Positions 51,008 to 59,995 of a stretch of DNA of 64,000 nt are shown in pieces. The DNA lies in contig NZ_PEGF01000002.1 in assembly GCF_002742635.1 (NCBI RefSeq), forward strand, positions 1,906,230-1,970,229, written 5' to 3'. The stretch's first letter is position 1. Each line of letters starts with the position of its first letter. The translations under genes were made by a program, and so were the position numbers. Under the pieces are notes generated by a model, which searched no databases, was not told the DNA's origin, and saw only the letters and a list, made by a program, of their open reading frames with translations. This DNA is from Caulobacter sp. X. GTDB taxonomy: Bacteria > Pseudomonadota > Alphaproteobacteria > Caulobacterales > Caulobacteraceae.

Positions 51008-51700
51008 TCAGGGTTCACGGCCGACCGGGACCTTGGACGGCGCCGGCGTCGTCATGCCCGGCATGTCCTTCATGTCCGGCACGGCCTTCATGTCCTTCAT
51101 TCCGGGCATGCCCTTCATGTCGCCGCCCTCTTTCATCACCGCGTCGTGGTCGGCCGGCGCGTTCTGAGTGGCGGCAAGGTACTGCTCGGGCGACATCGAC
51201 GGCAGCTGTCGCACGAAGGCGACCATGTCCCACACCAGGGCGTCGCTATGGGTGCGGCCCCAGGCCGGCATGGCGGTCATCTTGATACCGTGCTTGATCA
51301 CCCAGAACTGCTCGCCAGGGGGCCGCCCGGTGGTGCGCCAAAGTTCCGCCGCCTGCGGATAGAGCCCCCAACTCATCTCGGTCTTTTCCAGGCCCGGACC
51401 CAGATGGCAGCCGCTGCACATCTGCGTATAGAGCCCCGCGCCGCTGGCGATACGCTTGGGATCGCTCAGATTGTCGGGCGGCTGGATGCTGGCGGCCCGG
51501 ACACTGATCGAACGGTTTCGCAGGGTCTCCAGCAGGGCGTAGACCGGCCGGGTGTGGGGCGCGTCAGCGCCGATGTTGTAGACGCCCAGGCCGATGGTGA
51601 CGCCGGCGATCAGCGCCGCCAGGAGGGCGGCGACCCCCAGCACCAGGGCGATGCCAAGATGGGTGCGCGGGTGCGCGAGGTTCCAGCCGAACAACTTCAT
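51008..51700 (-). CDS. Membrane-anchored c-type cytochrome with Met-rich tail
   Basis: This 230-residue protein has an N-terminal membrane anchor (about 15-41) and a cytochrome c domain with CSGCH at 95-99 and a likely axial Met in MTAMPAWG near 144. The C-terminal tail has seven methionines at about 3-residue spacing (195-216, such as MKGMPGMKDM), like copper-binding Met motifs. It may pass electrons to a metal redox partner such as the nearby FTR1 fusion. It converges with the MerR gene. Confidence 0.87.
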   Translation of the reverse strand: MKLFGWNLAHPRTHLGIALVLGVAALLAALIAGVTIGLGVYNIGADAPHTRPVYALLETLRNRSISVRAASIQPPDNLSDPKRIASGAGLYTQMCSGCHLGPGLEKTEMSWGLYPQAAELWRTTGRPPGEQFWVIKHGIKMTAMPAWGRTHSDALVWDMVAFVRQLPSMSPEQYLAATQNAPADHDAVMKEGGDMKGMPGMKDMKAVPDMKDMPGMTTPAPSKVPVGREP

Positions 51701-51776
51701 GGTCTATCCCTCCCTATGGGACATGGTCTCGGTGAGACGCGTTCTTGTCGGTGGCGCGCCTGAGCGCGGGCGGGCG

Positions 51777-52040
51777 CTAGAGGCCGGCGATGCGCTTGGC
51801 GATCTGGACCATGAAGGCCTTCATCAGCGCGGCCATCATCGGCAGGAAGATCAGCAGGGCCACGAAGATCGCGACGATCTTGGGCGCATAGACCAGGGTT
51901 TGTTCCTGGATCTGGGTCAGCGCCTGGAAGAGCCCGATGACCACGCCGACCACCAGGCCGACGATCAGCACCGGCGCGGAAATCTGGATGGTCAGCCAGA
52001 TCGCCTCGCGCGCCACGTCCAGGACCTCGGCCCCGCTCAC
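51777..52040 (-). CDS. fliQ: Flagellar export apparatus protein FliQ
   Basis: This 87-residue two-helix membrane protein shows the FliQ family pattern: EVLDVAREAIWLTIQISAPVLIVGLVVGVVIGLFQALTQIQEQTL and a second helix PKIVAIFVALLIFLP. It belongs to the type III export gate with FliP and FliR, but neither lies next to it here. The GTG start at 52040 overlaps the end of a short upstream frame (to about 52124, PATSVQDGFVDEAPIAQ) that resembles nothing known. It may be relocated or a second copy. Confidence 0.9.
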   Translation of the reverse strand: MSGAEVLDVAREAIWLTIQISAPVLIVGLVVGVVIGLFQALTQIQEQTLVYAPKIVAIFVALLIFLPMMAALMKAFMVQIAKRIAGL

Positions 52041-52356
52041 CGGGGGCGCTCGGGGCCGCGCGGGGCGGACTGGGCGATAGGCGCTTCATCGACAAACCCA
52101 TCCTGAACCGAAGTCGCGGGCATCTGCCTTGCTCCGGGAAAACCGCCGCGGCGCAAGGCGCCGCTGCCTTGCCTTACGCAGCGGGGGAAGACTTCCCTCA
52201 TCGGGCGCGTAGGATTGCGTTCGCGCCGCCGCAACCCGGCCGTCGCTCGCGAAAACGGCAGACTAGAACGTCGTTCACCGACCGTGATCGCGGGCTTGAG
52301 GGGCCGCGGGCGGCTAGCGCGTACCCCAGACAGAAACCGCTTTTTTGGAGATTTTC
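52041..52356. other. 316-base intergenic interval between fliQ and TonB receptor
   Basis: No supported gene is seen. A GC-rich hairpin region (around CGGCGCAAGGCGCCG, 52151-52165) and the short frame upstream of fliQ lie here. The end holds a T6 run and GGAG before the receptor start. No riboswitch consensus was recognised. Confidence 0.5.
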
Positions 52357-54468
52357 GTGAAAGCCAATCGTCAAGGCCTGGGGGGCGCGTCGGCGCTCGC
52401 CCTGACCCTAGCGCTCGCCTCTGTTCCGGGCAGCGCCTGGGCCCAAGCCCAAACCCAAGCGCCCGCGGCGCTCGAAGAGATCGTCGTCACCGCCGAGCGA
52501 CGCGAGACCAACCTGCAGGACACGCCCGTGGCGGTGACCGCCATCACCGGCGACACGCTCCGGGCCCTGGGCGCGGCCACCATCGAGGACCTTCAGGTCT
52601 TCACGCCCGGGATCACCATCACCAACGACTCCATGGCCATCATCAACATCCGGGGCATCGGCACCTCGGCCTTCGGCGTGGCCACCGATCCCAGCTCGAC
52701 CGTCCACTATGACGGCGTCTACATCCCGCGGCCGACCACCAGCTACCAGGACATGTTCGACGTCGAGCGCATCGAGCTGCTGCGGGGGCCGCAAGGGGTC
52801 CTGTTTGGCCGCAACTCGGCGGGCGGCACGCTGAACATCACCTCCCAGGCGCCGACCGCCACCCTGCAGGGCGTCGTCAGCGCCACCCTGGGCAACTACG
52901 ACCGCCGCACCTTCAGCGGCACGGTGTCGGGGCCGCTCGGCGAGCGAGTGCGGGGCCGGCTGACCGTGATGAAGAACGATCGCGACGGGATCTATTCCAA
53001 TCCCAAGACCGGCGAGGACTACCAGAACATCAATCGCGCCGCGGTCCGGGGCACGCTGTCCTTCCTGGTCAGCGACCAGCTGGACGTGGTGTTGCGCGCC
53101 GACTACGGCCGCGACCGCGAGACCGGCTATCCCTCGCTGCGCGCCAGCTATCCGGCCGCCTTCGCCCTGGCGGGCGCGACCATCCCGCGCGGCCGCGACG
53201 AGCTGATCCTCGACACCCGGCCGCGCAACAATGTCGAGAACGGCGGGGTTTCGGCCACGGCGACCTATGTCACCGCGCCGTTGACCTTCAAGTCGATCAC
53301 CGCCTTGCGGGCCAGCACGGTCGATCAGGTTCTCGACGTCGACGCCACCAATCTCTTCCTGCGCAACATCACCCTGTGGGAGCGCTCGCGCTCGTTCACC
53401 CAGGAGCTGCAGGTCAGCAACAACGACGCCGAACGCCTGGAATGGATCGCCGGCGCCTTCTACCTGCGTGAAAAGGCCCGCGACCAGCTGCAGATCCTCG
53501 AGCCCGGGCGTCAGCTTGCCCTGCCGGAGAACAATGTCACCGACGCCGCGGCGCTCTATGGCCAGGCGACCTATCGGGTCATGGACCGCACGCGCCTGAC
53601 CGCGGGCCTGCGCTACAGCTATGAGCGCAAGAATTTTGCCTATCGCGCCAAGGTCGGCGGCGTCGATGCGGGCGGGGAGGCGGCCAAGGCCTCCTGGCGC
53701 GCCTGGACGCCCAAACTCGGCGTGCAGTACGACGTCAGCGACGACGTGATGGCCTATGCCTCGGTGACGCGGGGCTTCAAGTCGGGCGGCTTCCAGCTGG
53801 GCGATGGACGTCCGTTCCGCCCCGAATACATCTGGAGCTACGAAGGCGGCGTCAAATCCATGCTGTGGGACCGGCGCGTGCGCGCCAATCTCAGCGTCTT
53901 CTACTACGACTACACCGACCTGCAGGTGGTCGAGTACATCAACGGGGTGGCGACCACCACCAACGCCGGCAAGGCCACGCTCAAGGGCGGGGAGCTGGAG
54001 ATCGTCGCCCGCCCGGTCGCGGGCCTGGATCTGACCGCCACCGCCGCCTATCTCGACGCCCAGTACGACCGCTATTTCGACCAGGGCGTCAGCCTGGCCG
54101 GCTACACGCTGCCCAATGCGCCCAAGTGGAACCTGACCTTCGCGGCGGCCTATCGCTTCGAGTTCGCCGACGGCCACAGCCTGACCCTGCGTGGCGACGT
54201 GGGCTGGCGCGATCGGGTCTATTTCAAGCCCAACAATCTGCGGCAGTTCTCCGAGGACCCCAACACCCTGGTCAATGCACGCGCCACCTTCGCGCCGGCA
54301 GGCGGCGTCTGGGAGATGTCGATCTTCGCCCGCAACCTGACCGACGCGCGATACGCCACCTACAAGACGGTCGGCACGGATGCGACCGGGGTTTCCAACC
54401 CGGCACTGCCGCTCTCCGTCTTTGGGGAGCCGCGTCAGTACGGCGTGCAGATGCTGCGACGCTTCTGA
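52357..54468 (+). CDS. TonB-dependent outer membrane receptor
   Basis: This 703-residue receptor has a signal peptide (to about residue 30, GSAWAQA) and the TonB box EEIVVTAER. The plug domain contains DLQVFTPGITI and VERIELLRGPQGVLFGRNSAGGTLNI. A 22-strand barrel ends in the typical aromatic residue (MLRRF). The ligand is unknown; Caulobacter has many such receptors. The GTG start at 52357 follows GGAG; a TTG upstream is in frame but lacks a site. Confidence 0.93.
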   Translation: MKANRQGLGGASALALTLALASVPGSAWAQAQTQAPAALEEIVVTAERRETNLQDTPVAVTAITGDTLRALGAATIEDLQVFTPGITITNDSMAIINIRGIGTSAFGVATDPSSTVHYDGVYIPRPTTSYQDMFDVERIELLRGPQGVLFGRNSAGGTLNITSQAPTATLQGVVSATLGNYDRRTFSGTVSGPLGERVRGRLTVMKNDRDGIYSNPKTGEDYQNINRAAVRGTLSFLVSDQLDVVLRADYGRDRETGYPSLRASYPAAFALAGATIPRGRDELILDTRPRNNVENGGVSATATYVTAPLTFKSITALRASTVDQVLDVDATNLFLRNITLWERSRSFTQELQVSNNDAERLEWIAGAFYLREKARDQLQILEPGRQLALPENNVTDAAALYGQATYRVMDRTRLTAGLRYSYERKNFAYRAKVGGVDAGGEAAKASWRAWTPKLGVQYDVSDDVMAYASVTRGFKSGGFQLGDGRPFRPEYIWSYEGGVKSMLWDRRVRANLSVFYYDYTDLQVVEYINGVATTTNAGKATLKGGELEIVARPVAGLDLTATAAYLDAQYDRYFDQGVSLAGYTLPNAPKWNLTFAAAYRFEFADGHSLTLRGDVGWRDRVYFKPNNLRQFSEDPNTLVNARATFAPAGGVWEMSIFARNLTDARYATYKTVGTDATGVSNPALPLSVFGEPRQYGVQMLRRF

Positions 54469-54552
54469 TGGCGGCGGCCTGCGCCGCGTCCTCCCACCAG
54501 CCCGCGAGGACGTCGGTCGCAGGTTTTCCATGTTCAATTTCGGGGAATAGTC

Positions 54553-55023
54553 ATGAAATCCATGTTCCTGGCGGCCAGCCTGGCCGCCGCCTTCGCCCTG
54601 CCCACGAGCGCCGGCGCGCAAACCCGCGATCCGTCCGCCGAGGTTCGCGCCGTGGTCGATCAGTTCACTCAGGCGCTGTCGCAGAAGGACGCCGCGCGCA
54701 TGGGGCCGCTGTTTTCCAAGGACAGCATCGTCATCGAGGGCGGGCGGCTGGAAGGCTCATTCGAGACCTATCTCCACCATCACCTTGGTCCCGAGCTGGC
54801 CGAGTTCGACAGCTTTACCGTGAAGGACCGCAAGGTCAGCGTCCGCCAAGCCGGCGATGTGGCCTGGGCCTATGAGACCTATGGCTATGAGGTTCGGCTG
54901 AAGGGCAAGCCCATGCCGCTCTCGCGCCTGGGCGCGACCACCGCGGTCCTGGTCAAGACCGACGGGGCCTGGCGGATCGTCCAGCTGCACATCTCGTCCA
55001 AAGCGCCGCCCGCCAAGAAGTAG
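54553..55023 (+). CDS. Exported SnoaL/NTF2-like protein
   Basis: This 156-residue protein has a signal peptide (MKSMFLAASLAAAFALPTSAGA) and an NTF2-like domain: VDQFTQALSQKDAARMGPLFSKDSIVIEG, then WAYETYGYEVRLKG and TDGAWRIVQLHIS. These domains serve as small ligand-binding or enzymatic folds. It follows the TonB receptor by about 85 bases on the same strand, so the two may work together. Confidence 0.82.
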   Translation: MKSMFLAASLAAAFALPTSAGAQTRDPSAEVRAVVDQFTQALSQKDAARMGPLFSKDSIVIEGGRLEGSFETYLHHHLGPELAEFDSFTVKDRKVSVRQAGDVAWAYETYGYEVRLKGKPMPLSRLGATTAVLVKTDGAWRIVQLHISSKAPPAKK

Positions 55024-55106
55024 CGGCCAGGACGCCGTCGTCGGCGAGGGCAAAGGGCCAAGCCTGCGTATCCCCTAGAAAGCCGCAAGGCGTGTGGGGC
55101 AAGTCC

Positions 55107-55520
55107 GTGGGGCAAAAGCTTATTGTGGTCGCCGACGATGATCCCGCCTGCCGGGGTCTGATGGCCGAGATCTTGACCGACGCGGGCTATGCCTGCGTCG
55201 AGGCCGAGTGCGGACGCAGCGCGCTGGCCTTGATAGACCTGCGGCCGGACCTCCTGCTGACCGACCTCTTCATGCCCGACCTGGACGGCATCGAGATCAT
55301 TCTCAAGGCCAAGCAGACCTGGCCCGGCGTGCGCATCGCCGCCATCAGCGGCGGCATCGGCGCCTTCGACCCCATGGTGCTGCTGCGCATGGCCGCCATC
55401 CTGGGGGCCGACGTGGCTCTACCCAAGCCCTTCTCGGTTGACCAGCTGCTGACATGCGTCGCCCAGGCGCTCGCGGCCGAGCGCCCTAGCGCCGATCCAG
55501 GCGCACAGGATGTGCGATGA
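55107..55520 (+). CDS. Single-domain response regulator
   Basis: This receiver protein of about 137 residues has DDD at 10-12, phosphoacceptor Asp53 in LLTDLFMPDLDG, the switch Ser in AISGG and Lys in LPKPFS. No output domain is present. Start is uncertain: GTG 55107 has GGGG seven bases upstream; GTG 55092 adds five residues but its site is too close. The TonB siderophore receptor follows. Confidence 0.82.
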   Translation: MGQKLIVVADDDPACRGLMAEILTDAGYACVEAECGRSALALIDLRPDLLLTDLFMPDLDGIEIILKAKQTWPGVRIAAISGGIGAFDPMVLLRMAAILGADVALPKPFSVDQLLTCVAQALAAERPSADPGAQDVR

Positions 55521-55665
55521 AACGCCCAGACTCTCCGCCCGATTGCGCGAACTATACAAGTTGCGAAGCTTGTTTCGCCGCGACTGGACTTCTCCGTCGG
55601 CTGACGACAAACGCCACCTACAATTAATTCGCAGTCGCAACTGCAAAGTGTGGGGCTTGTCCGTC

Positions 55666-57849
55666 ATGCGCATCCAGAACCTTCCTCGTCTTGCTCTGCT
55701 GCTCACCGTCAGCGGGACCGCGCTCATCGCTTCGGCGGCGTGGGCTCAATCCTCCAGCCCGGCCACGCGCGCCCAGGAGGCCACCGAACTGAGCGGTGTG
55801 ACGATCACCGGCCAGACCGAAAGCCGCCAGGGCTACAAGGTCAGCAAGACCCTGTCGGCGATGAAGACCGACACCGCCCTGATCGACACGCCCCAGTCGG
55901 TCAGCATCGTCTCGCTCAAGCAAATCCAGGATCAGGCGGCCGGCGGGATCGGCGACGCCATCCGCTACCTGCCCGGCGTGTTCTCCGCTCAGGGCGAGGG
56001 CAACCGCGAGACCTTGGTGTTCCGCGGTAACGCCTCCACCGGCGACTTCTTCGTCGATGGCGTCCGCGACGACATTCAGACCTACCGTGATCTCTACAAC
56101 ATCGAGCGCCTGGAGATCTTCCGCGGCCCCAACGCCATGATCTTTGGTCGTGGCGGCGTCGGTGGGGTGGTCAACCGCGTGACCAAGATGGCCGACTGGC
56201 AGCGCGTGCGCGAGGTGCAGCTGGAAGCCGGCAGCTTCAATCACAAGCGCGTTCAGTTCAACCTGGGCGACGGCGTCGACGACAAGCTCGCCCTGCGCCT
56301 GGCCGGTGTCTACCAGAACAGCGACAGCTATCGCGACGGCGTGTCCCTGGAGCGCTGGGGCTTCAATCCGACGGCGGCCCTGCGGCTGACGCCCGACACC
56401 CTCGTCCAGCTCGGCTACGAGCACTTCGAGGATGACCGCATCGCCGATCGCGGCGTGCCGGCCCGCTATCTGCCGGCCGGCGCGACCCGCCCGGTGACGC
56501 CGCTGCGCACGCCGCGCGACGTCTTCTTCGGCGATCCGGCCGCCAGCCCGACTTGGACCAATACCGACGCCCTGACCCTGTTCGTCGCCCACCAGATCAG
56601 CGAGCGGGTGTCGATCCGCAACCGGACCCGCTACGCCGACTATGACAAGTTCTACCAGAACGTCTTCACCGGCGCGGTCAACGCCGCCGAAACCGCGGTT
56701 CCGATCTCGGCCTACAACAACCGCACCCAGCGCAAGAACCTGATCAACCAGACCGACCTGAATGCCGATCTGATGCTCGGTGGCGTGACGCACAAGCTCC
56801 TGGTCGGGGCCGAGTTCGGACGCCAGGAGACCAGCAACCTGCGCCTGGAAGGCCGGTTCGCGGGTGGGGCGACCACCGTCACCGTCCCGGTCACCGCGCC
56901 GACCATCAACCAACCGATCAGTTGGGTCGCGATCGCCAGCAGCGGCGACAACGCCGGGGTCACCAAGCTGGCGGCCGTCTATGCCCAGGATCAGATCGCG
57001 CTGGGCGAAAAGGTCGAGCTGGTCCTGGGCCTGCGCTACGAACGCTTCAACACCAAGGTCACCGACCGCCGCACGGTCGGCTTCCCGGTGGGCCAGCAGC
57101 GCGATTTCGACGTCACCGACACCCTGTGGTCGCCGCGCGTGGGGGTGATCTACAAGCCCGCGGCCAACGCCTCGCTCTATGCCAGCTTCTCCAAGACCTA
57201 TCTGCCGCGCGGCGGCGAGCAACTGACCAGCCTGTCGATCAGCAACCAGAACCTGGATCCCGAGCAGTTCAAGAACTACGAGCTGGGGGCCAAGTGGGAC
57301 GTCCTGCCGGGACTCAACCTGGCCGCGGCGGTGTTCCAGCTCGATCGCAGCAACGTCCTGGCCCTCAGCGACCCCAACAACGCCGCCTCGCCGACGGTGC
57401 CGATCGGCCGCCAGCGCACCAAGGGCGTGGAGCTGAGCGCGACCGGCCAGATCAGCGACCGGGTGAGTCTGGTGGGCGCCTATACCTATTCGGACGGGAC
57501 CTTCCGCGACAACGTGTCGGGCACGGTCAAGGCCGGCAACCAGCTGGCCAACATGCCCAAGACCAGCGCCTCGCTGTGGAGTCGCTTCGAGGCCACCGAT
57601 CGGCTCGGTCTGGCCGCGGGCGTCGTCTACCAGGGTCGGCGTTTCGCCTCGAGCGACAACCTCGTGGTCATGCCCAGCTACACGCGGGTCGACGCAGCCG
57701 CCTACTTCAAGATCAACGACAAGCTGAAGGCGCAGGTCAATGCCGAGAACCTTTTTGGGGCGCGCTACTACCCGTTCGCCCAGAGCAACTCCAACCTCAC
57801 CCCCGGCTCCCCGACGGCGGTGAAGGTGGGCCTGTCCGCCAGCTTCTGA
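55666..57849 (+). CDS. TonB-dependent siderophore receptor
   Basis: This 727-residue receptor has a signal peptide (RLALLLTVSGTALIASAAWA), a TonB-box region TELSGVTITGQ, and a plug with DTPQSVSIVSLKQIQDQ and FFVDGVRDDIQTYRDLYNIERLEIFRGPNAMIFGRGGVGG. A barrel ending SPTAVKVGLSASF follows. It resembles catecholate receptors such as Fiu. The ATG 55666 is chosen because the signal peptide begins there. The 145-base leader is AT-richer (CAATTAATTCGCAGTCGCAACTGCAAAG region) and may hold an iron-regulatory site, not proven. Confidence 0.93.
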   Translation: MRIQNLPRLALLLTVSGTALIASAAWAQSSSPATRAQEATELSGVTITGQTESRQGYKVSKTLSAMKTDTALIDTPQSVSIVSLKQIQDQAAGGIGDAIRYLPGVFSAQGEGNRETLVFRGNASTGDFFVDGVRDDIQTYRDLYNIERLEIFRGPNAMIFGRGGVGGVVNRVTKMADWQRVREVQLEAGSFNHKRVQFNLGDGVDDKLALRLAGVYQNSDSYRDGVSLERWGFNPTAALRLTPDTLVQLGYEHFEDDRIADRGVPARYLPAGATRPVTPLRTPRDVFFGDPAASPTWTNTDALTLFVAHQISERVSIRNRTRYADYDKFYQNVFTGAVNAAETAVPISAYNNRTQRKNLINQTDLNADLMLGGVTHKLLVGAEFGRQETSNLRLEGRFAGGATTVTVPVTAPTINQPISWVAIASSGDNAGVTKLAAVYAQDQIALGEKVELVLGLRYERFNTKVTDRRTVGFPVGQQRDFDVTDTLWSPRVGVIYKPAANASLYASFSKTYLPRGGEQLTSLSISNQNLDPEQFKNYELGAKWDVLPGLNLAAAVFQLDRSNVLALSDPNNAASPTVPIGRQRTKGVELSATGQISDRVSLVGAYTYSDGTFRDNVSGTVKAGNQLANMPKTSASLWSRFEATDRLGLAAGVVYQGRRFASSDNLVVMPSYTRVDAAAYFKINDKLKAQVNAENLFGARYYPFAQSNSNLTPGSPTAVKVGLSASF

Positions 57850-57882
57850 CCCCGCGGGGCGACGGACAAGACCGACCGGTTC

Positions 57883-57917
57883 GACGCCGACCAGAGCCCC
57901 GCGCTCTGGTCGGCGTC
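57883..57917 (+). terminator. Perfect 15-bp hairpin after the siderophore receptor
   Basis: GACGCCGACCAGAGC, loop CCCGC and GCTCTGGTCGGCGTC form a perfect stem, with AGCTTGAGG after it and no T tract. It may end or protect the receptor mRNA and separate it from the two-component genes. Confidence 0.7.
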
Positions 57918-57968
57918 AGCTTGAGGCCGGGCGCGCATCGGGGCGCGCGCCTGAAGGATACCAAGACC

Positions 57969-58643
57969 ATGAGAATCCTCATCGCCGAGGATGACGACGA
58001 GACCGCCGACCATCTGGCGCAGGCCTTGCGCGCCGTGGGCCATGGCGTCTCACGCACCGACAACGGCGTGCAAGCCTTGCTGATGGCCATGAACGAGGTC
58101 TTCGACGTCCTGATCCTGGACCGGATGCTGCCGGGCATGGATGGCCTGCAGGTCGTGAAGATGCTGCGGGCGGGCGGGGTGAGCACCCCCGCCCTGATGC
58201 TGACGGCCATGAGTCGGATCGCCGATCGTGTCGAGGCGCTGGAGAACGGGGCCGACGACTATCTGATCAAGCCCTACGCTTTCTCCGAACTGCACGCGCG
58301 CTTGAACCTGATCGCGCGCCGGGCCAGCGTGGCCCGGCCCGAAAAGGCGCTGGTGGTGCTGGACCTGGAACTGGACCTGCAAAGACGCGTCGTGCGGCGC
58401 GGCGGCAAGCGCTTGGACCTGCAGCCGCGCGAGATCACGATGCTGGAGGTGCTGATGCGCAACCCCCATCGTTTCATGACCCGCGCCATGCTCCTCGAAG
58501 CGGTCTGGGAGCTTGGCTTCAATCCACGCACCAACATCGTCGAGACCCACATCAGCCGCCTGCGCGCCAAGCTGAACGCCGGCTTCGCCACCGACGCGAT
58601 CATCACTCAGCGCGGGTCGGGCTACATGATCCGCAGCGAATGA
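57969..58643 (+). CDS. OmpR family response regulator
   Basis: This 224-residue regulator has a receiver with Asp51 (LILDRMLPGMDG), MLTAMS and IKPYAF. A C-terminal winged helix follows at about 128-222 (LDLQPREITMLEVLMRNPHRFMTRAMLLEAVW, TNIVETHISRLRAKL). Its stop overlaps the start of the kinase gene (ATGA), so the two form one pair. Adjacent receptors suggest it may sense iron or metal, by context only. Confidence 0.94.
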   Translation: MRILIAEDDDETADHLAQALRAVGHGVSRTDNGVQALLMAMNEVFDVLILDRMLPGMDGLQVVKMLRAGGVSTPALMLTAMSRIADRVEALENGADDYLIKPYAFSELHARLNLIARRASVARPEKALVVLDLELDLQRRVVRRGGKRLDLQPREITMLEVLMRNPHRFMTRAMLLEAVWELGFNPRTNIVETHISRLRAKLNAGFATDAIITQRGSGYMIRSE

Positions 58644-59995
58644 TCCGGCTCTTTCCTCGATCGACCAGGGGCCTTGTCCTTCTGATCGCCGGGTTGCTGT
58701 CGCTGGCCACCCTGATCCTGGGCCTGATCGTCTATCGCGTCTCGCACGAGGCGCTCGAACGTCAGCTCCGCCACCGCGTCCTGGTGCAGACCCAAGGGCT
58801 GCTGGCGGCGCGGCGAGGCGGCGGCCCCTCCGCGCTGGTCGCGGCGATCGGATTGCGCGAAGCAGAGGGGCGAGGCGAGGGGATGGGCTACATCTTGGTG
58901 GGCGCGCGGGGCGAGCGCCTAGCCGGCGCCCTGCGTGCTTCGCCGCCGGAGCCGGGGTGGCTGGAACATCTCGACTTCGAGGACGGTGGCGGCGCGCGCG
59001 GCGTCGCCCAGGCCCTGACCACGGCCTTGCCGGGAGGCGGCCGGCTGGTGGTCGCCGCCGACCGCGCGCCGGTCGACGCCGCGGATCTGGCACTGCTCAA
59101 GGTCTTCGCTGCGGCGCTTTCGATCACGCTGCTGCTGGGCGTGGGCGGGGCCGGATTTCTCGGGGCGATCATTCAGCGACGCCTGGCCCAGATCAGCGCC
59201 GCGGCCCAGGCGATCGTCGACGGCGATCTGACCCGCCGCATGCCGCGCGACCCGGCGTCCCAGGAGTTCGACGCGCTGGCCGCCACTCTCAACCACATGC
59301 TCGACCGCATGCAGGTGCTGATGGAAACCCTGCAGCAGGTCTCCAGCGACATTGCCCATGACCTGCGCACGCCGCTGACCCGCCTTCATGGGGTTCTGGA
59401 GACGGCGCTAGGCCAGCCCGCCGGTGACGGCGACCAGGGCGCCCGGCTAGCCCTGATGCGCGCTTCAGCCCACGCCGAGGAGATCCTCGACCTCTTCGCC
59501 GCGCTTCTGAGGATCGCCGAGATCGAAAGCCTGGAGGTTCGGGCTGGATTCCAACATGTCGATCTGTCGGGCCTGGTGGAGCGCTGCCTCGACGCTCTGC
59601 GTCCGGATGTCGAGGCCGCGGGCTATGTCCTGCGCGCGCGCATCGACCCCGGCCTGGCGGTCGAAGGCGACAAGCACCTCCTGTCCCAACTGCTCGTCAA
59701 CCTGATCGAAAACGCCGCTCGCCACACGCCCCTGGGCACGCTCATCGTCGTGTCACTGGCCGCGACGGCCTCCGATGCGGTCCTTTGCGTTCGCGACAAT
59801 GGTCCAGGCATCACGGCCGACAAGCATGAGGTCGTGCTGCGGCGGTTCTCGCGGCTGGAGCAGAGCCGTCACAAGCCAGGTCACGGCCTGGGCCTGACGC
59901 TGGCTGGCGCGGTGGCGCGCGCCCACGTCTCGACTTTGCGCTTGGAGGACGCCAGGCCGGGTCTGGCGGTGTCCCTGACCCTGTCGCGCGCCTAG
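58640..59995 (+). CDS. Sensor histidine kinase
   Basis: This 451-residue membrane kinase has membrane segments at about 11-31 and 155-177, enclosing a periplasmic sensor of about 120 residues. A HAMP domain precedes His240 in SSDIAHDLRTPLTRLHG. The ATP domain shows NLIENAARHTP, VRDNGPGIT and GLGLTLAGAVARA. The domain architecture matches QseC/PmrB-like kinases. It faces the broken cadD gene, whose stop overlaps its end. Confidence 0.94.
   Translation: MIRLFPRSTRGLVLLIAGLLSLATLILGLIVYRVSHEALERQLRHRVLVQTQGLLAARRGGGPSALVAAIGLREAEGRGEGMGYILVGARGERLAGALRASPPEPGWLEHLDFEDGGGARGVAQALTTALPGGGRLVVAADRAPVDAADLALLKVFAAALSITLLLGVGGAGFLGAIIQRRLAQISAAAQAIVDGDLTRRMPRDPASQEFDALAATLNHMLDRMQVLMETLQQVSSDIAHDLRTPLTRLHGVLETALGQPAGDGDQGARLALMRASAHAEEILDLFAALLRIAEIESLEVRAGFQHVDLSGLVERCLDALRPDVEAAGYVLRARIDPGLAVEGDKHLLSQLLVNLIENAARHTPLGTLIVVSLAATASDAVLCVRDNGPGITADKHEVVLRRFSRLEQSRHKPGHGLGLTLAGAVARAHVSTLRLEDARPGLAVSLTLSRA

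Noticed and set aside
52345..52356. TTG start for the TonB receptor
   Set aside because: The GGAG ribosome site overlaps it; the GTG 12 bases later has correct spacing.
55620..55665. Fur box upstream of the siderophore receptor
   Set aside because: The AT-richer sequence has some matching words but no convincing symmetric site; expression data would be needed.
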